Source of the DNA: an uncultured Luteimonas sp.
Lineage (GTDB): Bacteria; Pseudomonadota; Gammaproteobacteria; Xanthomonadales; Xanthomonadaceae
Assembly (NCBI GenBank): GCA_938008415.1
Contig: CALLKI010000044.1
Coordinates: 1 to 16,761, forward strand
Direction: 5' to 3'
Length of the DNA stretch: 16,761 nucleotides
The notes under the pieces were generated by a model. That model was not told where the DNA came from. It was given only the letters and a program-made list of their open reading frames with translations, and searched no databases. The number at the start of each line of letters is the position of its first letter. Position 1 is the stretch's first letter. Position numbers and translations under genes: made by a program. Positions 7,630 to 13,710 of the stretch are shown here, in pieces.

Positions 7630-7665
7630 AAAAAAATGGAGCCGGAGAGGGGGAAGCTCTCCGGC
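7630..7665 (-). terminator. Rho-independent terminator with no protein gene upstream
   Basis: Read on the minus strand, GCCGGAGAG (7665-7657) pairs perfectly with CTCTCCGGC (7649-7641) around a 7-nt loop. After TCCA comes a run of seven T (7636-7630), with another T-run just beyond. This is a textbook intrinsic terminator for leftward transcription. The next gene to the right (cls) is on the plus strand, so the terminator has no protein-coding gene to serve. It therefore points to a minus-strand non-coding transcript, and it insulates the radical SAM gene. Confidence 0.85.
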
Positions 7666-7728
7666 CCCGCCACCCGATTGCCGGGCAGCCGGCCGCCTAG
7701 ACTGTTACTCGGGGAAGTCTGGCGACCG

Positions 7729-7761
7729 CAGACCATGCGGCGGGGATGACCGCATGGACTG
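7729..7761. repeat. 11-bp inverted repeat
   Basis: CAG-A-CCATGCGG (7729-7740) pairs with CCGCATGG-A-CTG (7750-7761), leaving one A.A mismatch and a 9-nt loop. An alternative smaller stem uses GTCTG (7717-7721) with CAGAC (7729-7733). It is part of the structured intergenic block. Confidence 0.7.
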
Positions 7762-7829
7762 TCCCTGGATACCACTTCCGTGCGTGTGCCATTCCGTCCT
7801 GCGGCACTCCTGCATCCCCAGCCACACAC

Positions 7830-7860
7830 GCCGGGGCCCGCCCGTCTAGCGGGCCCCGGC
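7830..7860. repeat. 12-bp perfect inverted repeat
   Basis: GCCGGGGCCCGC (7830-7841) and GCGGGCCCCGGC (7849-7860) flank the 7-nt loop CCGTCTA. No T-tract follows on either strand, so it is unlikely to be an intrinsic terminator by itself. It is the strongest stem in the candidate small RNA. An alternative stem, CCGGCA (7856-7861) with TGCCGG (7869-7874), would compete with it and present CAGGGAA in the loop on the minus strand. Confidence 0.8.
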
Positions 7861-8055
7861 ATTCCCTGTGCCGGTGGCGTTCCCTGCCACACCCGTGCTC
7901 CCGTGGGTCTGCGCACGCCGCGCATCCCGGCACGGATCCTTCCGATTCGCCCAAGGCTTCCTGCCAACGCGGGGCGCGCCAAGAATCGCTTCGTACGGGG
8001 GATCACCCCCAGCGGATCCCGGAACCGGCTGACGGATCACAATGCCCGGCCTGAA

Positions 8056-8081
8056 TTGACGATTTGTGTCAATTTTTGACA
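8056..8081. promoter_or_regulatory. TTGAC/GTCAA operator-like cluster upstream of cls
   Basis: TTGAC (8056-8060), GTCAA (8068-8072) and TTGAC (8076-8080) alternate within 26 bp. TGTCAA and TTGACA form a 15-bp palindrome, TGTCAATTTTTGACA (8067-8081). The AT-rich patch stands out in a 70% GC setting. TTGACA at 8076-8081 is a perfect -35 hexamer for the plus strand, though no good -10 lies 17 nt downstream. On the minus strand TTGTCA with TCAATT 17 nt later is a possible promoter for the small RNA. A regulator binding between divergent transcripts is plausible but unidentified. Confidence 0.4.
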
Positions 8082-8256
8082 AGACTGCTACCGTCTGGTT
8101 CAAGGATCCTCTGGAGGGGCTCTGCTCGCCATGCCGTCCGAGTGGCTGCGAGCCAGCGCCCTCACTGGTAGATCTAGCAAGCCCCGTGCCAATCTTCCCG
8201 CCCGGGAACGGCCCGGTTCCGGCCGCTCCCCGCCCACGGACGACCCGACGACACCC

Positions 8257-9705
8257 ATGACCGGACTGCTCCAGCACGCCACCTCCTGGTTGTCCGCCCA
8301 CGAGGGCTGGCTGGCCGTGCTCGGCTTTGCCTGGTTGCTGTACCTGGTGCTGCTGGGCGGCTGGATCGTCCTGCAGAAGCGCGAGCCGGTGGCCACCCTC
8401 AGCTGGCTGCTGGGACTGGCCCTGCTGCCTTTCGTCGGCTTCCTCGTCTACCACGTGTTCGGCCCGCAGAAGATCCGCCGCCACCGGCTCAAGCGGGCCC
8501 TGGCCCGCGCCGACCTGCTCCCGGAGGAACAGGTCGAGGCCGACGACGAGGCGCTGGAGATCGCCCGCATGGCGCGCAAGGCAACGCAGCTGCCGATCTC
8601 CCGTGCTGACGACGTGCGCCTGCTGGTGGACGGGGCGGCGAAGTTCGAGGCCCTGCTGGCCGACATCCGCGCGGCCACCACCCACGTCCACCTCGAGTAC
8701 TACATCTGGCACCCTGACCACAGCGGCGGCGCGCTGCGCGACGCGCTGGCCGAACGCGCGCGCGCGGGCGTCAGGGTGCGGCTGCTGCTCGATGCGGTCG
8801 GCGCCGCGAAGGCGCGGAAGTTCTTCGCGCCCCTGCTCGAGGCCGGCGGCGAGCTTGCCTGGTTCCACCCGCCCCGCTTCGGGCGCATCTGGCAGCGGCC
8901 GTGGACCAACCTGCGCACGCACCGCAAGATCGTCGTGATCGACGGCCGGATCGCCTACACCGGCGGCATGAACGTCACCGACGACCAGAACGAGGCGGTG
9001 CGCGCGGACGCCTACCGCGACCTGCACCTGCGCATCGAGGGCCCGGTGGTGCGCATGTTGCAGCGCGTGTTCGTCGAGGACTGGGCCTACGCGACCCGCA
9101 GCCACGACTTCGTGGACGAAGTCCTGCGCCAGACGCCACCGACGCGCGGCGTTGGCCGCGGCATTCCGGCCCAGGTGCTGGTGTCGGGCCCGGATTCCCA
9201 GTGGGAAGCCATCCACCGCGCGCATGTCAGCGCGATCCATGCCGCCAGACGCCGGGTGTGGATGGCGACGCCGTACTTCGTTCCCGGCGAGGCGGCGATG
9301 ATGGCGTTGACCTCGGCCGCGCTCGCCGGCCTCGACGTGCGCCTGCTGGTCCCCCGCGAGACCGACTCGAAGCTGGTCACGCTCGCCGCGCGTTCCTACT
9401 TCGGCCCGTTGCTCGTGGCCGGGGTGCGGATCTACGAGTACGGTCCGCGCATGCTGCACACCAAGGCGCTGCTGGTCGACGACCGGCTCAGCATCATCGG
9501 CAGCGCCAACTTCGACCACCGCAGCTTCCGCCTCAACTTCGAGGTCTCGGTGATGTTCGACGACGCCGGCATCGCCGCGCAGCTGGAACGGCTGATGCAA
9601 GCCGACATGGCGCAGGCCCGGGAAGTGGTCCGCGGCCGGCACCGCCCGCTGCTCACCGCGCGCCTGCCCGAGGCGCTCGCCCGCCTGCTCTCGCCACTGC
9701 TGTGA
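8257..9705 (+). CDS. cls: Cardiolipin synthase (two-HKD phospholipase D family)
   Basis: This enzyme condenses two phosphatidylglycerol molecules to cardiolipin and glycerol at the inner membrane. The 482-residue product has two N-terminal membrane segments (about 18-40 and 46-68, LGLALLPFVGFLVYHVFGPQK). Two PLD catalytic motifs follow: H222-R-K224-x4-D229 in THRKIVVIDGRIAYTGGMN, and H401-T-K403-x4-D408 in LHTKALLVDDRLSIIGSANFDHRS. Length and domain order match bacterial ClsA. The ATG at 8257 is chosen because it places the first membrane segment near the N-terminus. An upstream in-frame ATG at 8131 would add 42 hydrophilic residues, although a GGAGGGG lies 11 nt before it. The ATG at 8257 has a poor Shine-Dalgarno. 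The gene stands alone on its strand. Confidence 0.94.
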   Translation: MTGLLQHATSWLSAHEGWLAVLGFAWLLYLVLLGGWIVLQKREPVATLSWLLGLALLPFVGFLVYHVFGPQKIRRHRLKRALARADLLPEEQVEADDEALEIARMARKATQLPISRADDVRLLVDGAAKFEALLADIRAATTHVHLEYYIWHPDHSGGALRDALAERARAGVRVRLLLDAVGAAKARKFFAPLLEAGGELAWFHPPRFGRIWQRPWTNLRTHRKIVVIDGRIAYTGGMNVTDDQNEAVRADAYRDLHLRIEGPVVRMLQRVFVEDWAYATRSHDFVDEVLRQTPPTRGVGRGIPAQVLVSGPDSQWEAIHRAHVSAIHAARRRVWMATPYFVPGEAAMMALTSAALAGLDVRLLVPRETDSKLVTLAARSYFGPLLVAGVRIYEYGPRMLHTKALLVDDRLSIIGSANFDHRSFRLNFEVSVMFDDAGIAAQLERLMQADMAQAREVVRGRHRPLLTARLPEALARLLSPLL

Positions 9706-9812
9706 CCCCTGCCGCGGCCTTCGCGACCGACGGCGCGTCGGACCGCATGGATGGCGCGCGGCATGCGTCCGAGGGTTTAGACTGGCGGCGCGATCCACCG
9801 GAGTCCGCCGCC

Positions 9813-10085
9813 ATGCCCTGGCTGTTCCTGCTGCTGGCCGTCGCCGCCTTCGCATTCGCCCTGGCTTCCACTTCCGTCGCGCTCGTCGTGGTCTGCCTGC
9901 TCGCGGCCCTCGTCTTCCTCGGGCTGTGGGTGATGGGGCTGATGGCGCAGCGCGTCGGCGACCGTGCGCGCGACGAAACCATGCTGATCGACCCGGTCGA
10001 GCTGCGTCGCCTGCGCGAGCAGGCCGAGGCGCGGCGCGCGGCTGCAACCGGCAATCCGGACAATGGCCCCCCCGCCGCCCCATGA
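9813..10085 (+). CDS. Small membrane protein of unknown function
   Basis: The 90-residue product starts with two adjacent hydrophobic segments (about 2-20 and 22-46: MPWLFLLLAVAAFAFALAS, then VALVVVCLLAALVFLGLWVMG). A charged cytoplasmic tail with a short helix, DPVELRRLREQAEARRAAA, follows, then a Pro/Asn-rich end. I do not recognise a named family. The start is supported by GGAG at 9800-9803, 9 nt before the ATG, and by a TAGACT -10-like element at 9778-9783. Its TGA overlaps the ATG of pdxJ (ATGA, 10082-10085), so translation of the two is coupled and it is very likely real. Nothing in the sequence links it to vitamin B6 synthesis. Confidence 0.75.
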   Translation: MPWLFLLLAVAAFAFALASTSVALVVVCLLAALVFLGLWVMGLMAQRVGDRARDETMLIDPVELRRLREQAEARRAAATGNPDNGPPAAP

Positions 10086-10831
10086 CCCGCCTCAGCGTCA
10101 ACCTCAACAAGGTCGCCGTGCTGCGCAACTCCCGCGGCGGACGTGAACCCGACGTCGTCCGCGCCGCGCGCACATGCCTCGACGCCGGCGCGCACGGCAT
10201 CACCGTGCACCCGCGCCCGGACGCGCGCCACATCCGCGAGGACGACGTCCATGCGCTTGCCGAAGTCGTTCGCGGGTACGGCGTGGAACTCAACATCGAG
10301 GGCAACCCGTTCGCGCCGCCGCGCCCGGGCTATCCCGGTTTCATCGCGCTGTGCGAGGCAGTGCGCCCGGCACAGGCCACCCTCGTGCCCGATGGCGACG
10401 CGCAGCTGACCTCCGACCACGGCTTCGATTTCGCCCGTGACGCCGAAAGGCTCCGCCCGATCGTCGCCCGGCTCAAGGAACTGGGTTGCCGGGTCAGCCT
10501 GTTCGCCGACATGGATGCCGATACCGTGGCGGCCGCCTCCACCGGCGCCGACCGGATCGAGATCTACACCGGCCCCTACGCGGAGGCCTTCGCCGCGGGT
10601 GACGCCTCGACCGAGCTTGCGGCCTGCGCCGCCACCGCGCGCGCCGCCAGGTCCGCCGGACTCGGGGTCAATGCCGGGCACGACCTCAGCCAGGCCAATC
10701 TCGGCGCCTTCCTCGAGGCGGTGCCTGAAGTGCTCGAGGTGTCGATCGGCCACGCCCTGATCGTCGAGGCCCTGTACGAGGGCCTCGACCGGACCGTGCG
10801 CGCGTACCTGGCGATCTGCACCGGCCGCTGA
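10082..10831 (+). CDS. pdxJ: Pyridoxine 5'-phosphate synthase
   Basis: This enzyme condenses 1-deoxy-D-xylulose 5-phosphate with 3-amino-2-oxopropyl phosphate to form pyridoxine 5'-phosphate, the last ring-forming step of DXP-dependent vitamin B6 synthesis. The 249-residue TIM barrel keeps H43 (TVHPRPDARHIR), E73 (LNIEGNPF), SLFADMD, IEIYTGPYA, H200 (VNAGHDLSQAN) and the phosphate-binding end SIGHALIVEAL. The N-terminal signature reads SVNLNKVAVLRNSRGG, where the enterobacterial enzyme has N-x-D-H; the Asp and His are replaced by Asn and Lys. With VHPRP in place of VHLRE, this marks the PdxJ subgroup I recall from Xanthomonadaceae and Bacteroidetes. Its start overlaps the stop of the small membrane protein. 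The tonB cluster converges on it from the right. Confidence 0.96.
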   Translation: MTRLSVNLNKVAVLRNSRGGREPDVVRAARTCLDAGAHGITVHPRPDARHIREDDVHALAEVVRGYGVELNIEGNPFAPPRPGYPGFIALCEAVRPAQATLVPDGDAQLTSDHGFDFARDAERLRPIVARLKELGCRVSLFADMDADTVAAASTGADRIEIYTGPYAEAFAAGDASTELAACAATARAARSAGLGVNAGHDLSQANLGAFLEAVPEVLEVSIGHALIVEALYEGLDRTVRAYLAICTGR

Positions 10832-10836
10832 CCCGC

Positions 10837-10853
10837 GGGCGGTTCCGCCGCCC
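10837..10853 (+). terminator. Hairpin just after pdxJ
   Basis: GGGCGG-TTCCG-CCGCCC forms a perfect 6-bp stem beginning 6 nt after the pdxJ stop. There is no T-tract, so it is a weak terminator candidate. Confidence 0.35.
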
Positions 10854-10861
10854 CTGGCGGC

Positions 10862-11048
10862 TTCAGCCTGCCGGGCGATGAAGCCGATCCGGAGCAGACG
10901 CGCGTTCTTCGCCACCACCACCAGCCGGGTAACGGCCTGGCCAGTTGCCATCGCCGCGGACGTCGATCCGGGGCACCGGCTGTTCGACGCCGGTGCCGCT
11001 GGCCACGGCGCGCGTCCGGGCCGCAAGCGTCCCGGCATCCACGGCCTT
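10862..11048 (-). pseudogene. Remnant of a third exbD, frameshifted and truncated
   Basis: The minus strand encodes the C-terminal half of an ExbD-like protein in two frames. The first frame gives KAVDAGTLAARTRAVASGTG, then VEQPVPRIDVRGD. The next frame continues ATGQAVTRLVVV, then AKNARLLRIGFIARQ. Joined, it aligns without gaps to the end of the neighbouring ExbD (EIDTAEDAEYGILAKVL, AKNAQMQKIGFVKK): ID, D-A, AKNA and IGF coincide. One extra G at about 10948-10949 breaks the frame. The membrane segment, start codon and stop codon are all missing. It lies beyond the operon terminator at 11108-11135, so it is probably untranscribed. This is most simply a decayed duplicate of exbD. The remaining bases between pdxJ and exbD (10854-10861, 11049-11107 and 11136-11198) hold nothing else I can identify. 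Confidence 0.75.
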
Positions 11049-11107
11049 GCCGCCCCGGCAGGGGTGGCCCCATCCGGTTCCCGGCCCGGCCGGGCAGGCA
11101 CGCACGC

Positions 11108-11135
11108 AAAAAAAACGCCGCCCGGAGGGCGGCGT
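11108..11135 (-). terminator. Rho-independent terminator of the tonB-exbB-exbD-exbD operon
   Basis: On the minus strand CGCCGCCC (11134-11127) pairs with GGGCGGCG (11123-11116) around a 3-nt loop, extended by one A-T pair, and is followed by eight T (11115-11108). It lies 64 nt after the last exbD stop and gives clear intrinsic termination for leftward transcription. Confidence 0.92.
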
Positions 11136-11198
11136 CAGGCTTGCATGCTTGGTAAGCGGGCGGGGGCGCTGCAGGGGCCTCCCGCCTCTTTCTTCTGA

Positions 11199-11615
11199 CT
11201 ACTTCTTGACGAAGCCGATCTTCTGCATCTGGGCGTTCTTGGCCGCCGCCAGCACCTTGGCCAGGATGCCGTACTCGGCGTCCTCCGCGGTGTCGATCTC
11301 CAGCGTGGGCTGGTTGCCCGGATCACGCTGGACCTCCGCCTCCATCAGGTTGCGCAGGGCGGAAAGCGGCGTCGGGTTGTCGTTCCAGAAGATCGTGCCC
11401 GAAGCGTCGATGCGCAGGCGGATCGGCTCCGGCGGGTCGACCGGGTTCGGCGGCGGGTTGAGCGAACGCTGCGGCAGGTCGATGTCGATCGGGTACGACA
11501 CCTGCGGCGCGGTCACCATGAAGATGATGAGCAGCACCAGCAGGATGTCGCACAACGGGATGATGTTGATGTCGGCCATCGGCGCGCCATCGCCACCACC
11601 GGATGCAAAGGCCAT
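11199..11615 (-). CDS. exbD2: ExbD-type biopolymer transport protein (second copy)
   Basis: The 138-residue inner-membrane protein has a short cytoplasmic N-terminus and one transmembrane helix (about 18-38). The helix carries the proton-path aspartate D23 in NIIPLCDILLVLLIIFMVTAP. A periplasmic domain follows, ending AKNAQMQKIGFVKK. It would act with ExbB and TonB to couple the proton gradient to outer-membrane receptors. The start at 11615 has a GGGAG purine-rich Shine-Dalgarno just upstream. It lies 18 nt after exbD1. The periplasmic domain has a proline-rich linker (SLNPPPNPVDPPEP) and differs clearly from ExbD1, so the pair is not a recent duplication. In Xanthomonas the second ExbD is, as I recall, not needed for iron uptake but matters for host responses. 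Confidence 0.94.
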   Translation of the reverse strand: MAFASGGGDGAPMADINIIPLCDILLVLLIIFMVTAPQVSYPIDIDLPQRSLNPPPNPVDPPEPIRLRIDASGTIFWNDNPTPLSALRNLMEAEVQRDPGNQPTLEIDTAEDAEYGILAKVLAAAKNAQMQKIGFVKK

Positions 11616-11633
11616 CTTCTTTCTCCCGTTACG

Positions 11634-12059
11634 TTACTTTTCGCGCGTGGCGACGAAGCCGACCTTGCGGATGCCCTTGGCCTGGGCGAGGCTCACCACC
11701 TCGTTGACCAGCCGGTACGGGGTGGTCGCGTCGCCACGCACGTTGACCGGCGGCTGCGGCGTCTTCTGCGCCTCCACGGCCAGCGTGGTGTCGAGCATGT
11801 CCATCGTCACCGGGTTGTCATTGAGGAAGATATCCCCCTTCTCGGTGATCGCGATGGTCAGCGGCGGCGCGGGCGGTGCCGTGTCCGGACGCTCGTCGAG
11901 GTTGGCCTTGGGCAGCTCGACCTTGACCTTGTGCGCCATCAGCGGCGCCGTGACCATGAAAATGATCAGCAGCACCAGCATCACGTCGACCAGCGGCACG
12001 ATGTTGATCGTGGCGTTGACCTTGTCGTGGCCGCCGTCACCGCCAGAACTGAAGGCCAT
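11634..12059 (-). CDS. exbD1: ExbD biopolymer transport protein (first copy)
   Basis: The 141-residue product has a single membrane helix at about 19-41 with the essential aspartate D25 in NIVPLVDVMLVLLIIFMVTAPLM, at the same position as in E. coli ExbD. A periplasmic ExbD/TolR domain follows, with FLNDNPVTMDMLD, PVNVRGDATTPY and the final KGIRKVGFVATREK. It forms the proton-driven motor with ExbB that energises TonB. GGAG lies 7 nt before the ATG. It begins 32 nt after exbB and precedes exbD2 by 18 nt, within one operon. Confidence 0.95.
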   Translation of the reverse strand: MAFSSGGDGGHDKVNATINIVPLVDVMLVLLIIFMVTAPLMAHKVKVELPKANLDERPDTAPPAPPLTIAITEKGDIFLNDNPVTMDMLDTTLAVEAQKTPQPPVNVRGDATTPYRLVNEVVSLAQAKGIRKVGFVATREK

Positions 12060-12091
12060 GTCGGATCTCCGTCGTCAGTTCGCGTGCGCGA

Positions 12092-12832
12092 TCAGCGGGA
12101 ATCGCCGACGCGCGCGCCGGTTGCGAAGAAGTCGTGCAGGTCGTGGGCGAAGGTGTCGAGCTTCGCGTTCACGCCGCGGTTCAGCCGCACGAAGAAGTTG
12201 TACGCCAGCACCGCCGGAATCGCGACGCCCAGACCGATCGCGGTCATGATCAGCGCCTCGCCCACCGGACCGGCGACCGAACCGATGTCGGCCTGGCCGC
12301 TGGCACCGATGCGGATCAGGGCGTTGTAGATGCCCCACACCGTACCGAGCAGACCCACGAACGGGGCGGTCGCGCCGACCGTCGCGAGCACGGTCAGGCC
12401 TTCCTCGAGCCTCATCGACTCGCGGGTCACGGCCTGGCGCAGGGCGCGGTCCACGAACTCGGAGCGGCTCATCGACTCGGCCAGGCGGCCGCCGTCATGG
12501 CGCTGGTGGTGGGCAGCGGCCTGGGCGGCGTCGAGCGCGACCTTGGAGAACGGCTCGCTGGCGGGCTGCTCTTCCATGAAGCGGATCGCGTCCTGGGCGT
12601 TCGGGGTTTCCCAGAAGGTGTTCACGACCCTGTCGGAACGGCTCTTGAGCCGGATGTGCTTGATGAAGTTGTACACGATCCAGTAGATCGACAGGACCGA
12701 CATCACGATCAGCGCGATGAAGACGATCCAGTTGACCAGGGTCATGTGTTGGACCAGGTTCGCGAAGCCCATCTGGGTCAGGGCCTCGGCCTTGTTGCCT
12801 CCGGTCACTGGGATGGTGGATTCCTGCAGCAT
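12092..12832 (-). CDS. exbB: ExbB/TolQ-family proton channel protein
   Basis: The 246-residue product has the ExbB topology. A first membrane helix spans about 32-56 (LVNWIVFIALIVMSVLSIYWIVYNF), followed by a long cytoplasmic loop. Two C-terminal helices follow at 146-170 (TVGATAPFVGLLGTVWGIYNAL) and 192-214 (EALIMTAIGLGVAIPAVLAYNFF), with the conserved TVGATAPFVGLLGTV and AIGLGVAIPA motifs. ExbB assembles a pentamer around ExbD and forms the stator of the TonB motor. AAAGG precedes the ATG by about 10 nt. It lies 77 nt downstream of tonB on the same strand. Confidence 0.96.
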   Translation of the reverse strand: MLQESTIPVTGGNKAEALTQMGFANLVQHMTLVNWIVFIALIVMSVLSIYWIVYNFIKHIRLKSRSDRVVNTFWETPNAQDAIRFMEEQPASEPFSKVALDAAQAAAHHQRHDGGRLAESMSRSEFVDRALRQAVTRESMRLEEGLTVLATVGATAPFVGLLGTVWGIYNALIRIGASGQADIGSVAGPVGEALIMTAIGLGVAIPAVLAYNFFVRLNRGVNAKLDTFAHDLHDFFATGARVGDSR

Positions 12833-12909
12833 GACGCTTACCTTTGTTGGATGTAGTTAGAAGGATGGAACGGTGTTGCGAACGGAATTTTTCTCGTTGA
12901 CCGCGGCCG

Positions 12910-13575
12910 TCAACCCAGCTTGAAGTCCACCGGCACGCGGACCCGTCCGGGCGCCGGCTTGCCATTGACGATCGCCGGGTTGAAGCGCCACTTGCGGGCC
13001 GCCTGCATCGCGGCGCGGTCGAGGTCGCGGTTGCGGCTGGACTTCTCGACGGTCACGTTGGTCACGTTGCCGCTGGCGTCGACGTCGATGATCAGGATCA
13101 CCGTGCCCTCGATGCCGGCCCGGGCGGCCGCCGGCGGGTACTGCGGCGGGTTCATGTTCTTCGACGAGATGTCGACGCTGGCGCCGATGTCGGGCTGCGC
13201 GGCCGGCGGCGCGGGCGGCGACGGCGGCGGCGCGGGTTCGTCCACCGGGGACGGGTCGTCGAACACCACCGGCGGCTCTTCCGGCGGCGGCGGCACCGGG
13301 CTCGGCTGCGGCGGCGCCAGCTGCTTGATCTCCTGCGGCTTCGGCGGCTCCGGCGGCGGCGGCGGGGGCGGCGGGGGCGGCGGCGGGGGCTCGATGATCA
13401 CCACGCGGGTGACGTCCTCTTCCTCGACGTCGACCCGCGGCGGCGAAACCGGCGCCATCAACGCCATCAGGGCAGCGGCATGGACCGCCACCACGAGGGT
13501 GTAACCGGCGATACGTGCCCAGTTCAGACCTTCGTCTTCGTCTTTCCTGTCGGTCGGCGGCGAGTATTGCGTCAT
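12910..13575 (-). CDS. tonB: TonB energy-transducing protein
   Basis: The 221-residue product has a short cytoplasmic N-terminus and a membrane anchor at about 19-42 that carries H32 (LVVAVHAAALMALMAP), matching the essential TonB histidine. The periplasmic linker is extremely proline-rich, with 13 consecutive prolines at 63-75 followed by further PPxP and PPPP stretches to about 128. The C-terminal TonB domain (about 140-221) has PQYPPAAARAGIEGTV, SSRNRDLDRAAMQAARKWRF and VPVDFKL. It contacts the TonB box of outer-membrane receptors, such as the one encoded at 2031-4169. It is the first gene of the tonB-exbB-exbD-exbD operon. The Shine-Dalgarno is weak (TTGAG). No clear Fur box was seen upstream. 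Confidence 0.97.
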   Translation of the reverse strand: MTQYSPPTDRKDEDEGLNWARIAGYTLVVAVHAAALMALMAPVSPPRVDVEEEDVTRVVIIEPPPPPPPPPPPPPEPPKPQEIKQLAPPQPSPVPPPPEEPPVVFDDPSPVDEPAPPPSPPAPPAAQPDIGASVDISSKNMNPPQYPPAAARAGIEGTVILIIDVDASGNVTNVTVEKSSRNRDLDRAAMQAARKWRFNPAIVNGKPAPGRVRVPVDFKLG

Positions 13576-13625
13576 TCGATCAACTCAAGTCTGTCTGGGC
13601 GGTCGCCCGAGCCCAAGCTGTTGTT

Positions 13626-13699
13626 GTGGTAACCACGGCTGAACCGCCGCGGGAAATTCCAAGCTTATATCAATCCCCCCGGCGTGCACCATCGCCGGG
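13626..13699 (-). promoter_or_regulatory. tonB upstream region with palindrome and -10-like element
   Basis: Between tonB and the TPR gene, the minus strand contains TATAAG in a GATTGATATAAGC context (about 13669-13660), a -10-like element about 90 nt before the tonB ATG. It is followed by the near-perfect palindrome GTGGTTACCAC (13636-13626). A 7-bp inverted repeat, CCCGGCG/CGCCGGG (13678-13699), sits just upstream, near the 3' end of the TPR gene, and may end that transcript, although no T-tract follows. Assignments are tentative. Confidence 0.3.
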
Positions 13700-13710
13700 A
13701 GCCAGAAAAA

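Larger units (their letters stand above)
7630..7965 (-). ncRNA. Candidate CsrA/RsmA-binding small RNA (CsrB/Rsm-like)
   Basis: No protein-like reading frame is visible here. Reading leftward, hairpins follow one another without overlap: ACCC/GGGT (7908-7905 with 7894-7891), GTGGC/GCCAC (7890-7886 with 7878-7874), a 12-bp perfect stem (7860-7849 with 7841-7830), GTGCC/GGCAC (7807-7803 with 7790-7786), an 11-bp stem with one A.A mismatch (7761-7729), and the terminator (7665-7641). The minus strand has 13 GGA triplets in 7762-7961 against 2 on the plus strand; nine fit A(N)GGA, the CsrA/RsmA core. Several sit in loops: AGGGAAC in the second hairpin, GCAGGACGGAAT in the fourth, ACGGGAGCAC in the first. 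The 5' end is undefined, so the right boundary is approximate. Function is inferred from motif and structure only. Confidence 0.4.

Noticed and set aside
7630..8060. rnpB or tmRNA as the identity of the structured intergenic RNA
   Set aside because: The size is compatible, but the universally conserved RNase P RNA motifs and the tmRNA tRNA-like ends and tag reading frame are absent.
7425..8079. Several short open frames in the gene-free region
   Set aside because: Their products are Arg/Pro/Cys-rich without hydrophobic cores or motifs, and they lack ribosome binding sites.
8081..8110. A T-loop-like GGTTCAAGG suggesting a tRNA
   Set aside because: No acceptor, D or anticodon stems can be drawn around it.
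8131..8256. An upstream start for cardiolipin synthase at 8131
   Set aside because: It would add 42 hydrophilic residues ahead of the first membrane helix, unlike the family; the Shine-Dalgarno there is 11 nt away. Not fully excluded.
7846..10305. An 819-codon minus-strand open frame across cls and pdxJ
   Set aside because: It is antisense to two recognisable genes and has no family motifs; long spurious frames are common at this GC content.
13321..13400. The GGC/GGG-rich tract as a microsatellite-type mobile or CRISPR-like repeat
   Set aside because: It is the codon run for the TonB proline linker.
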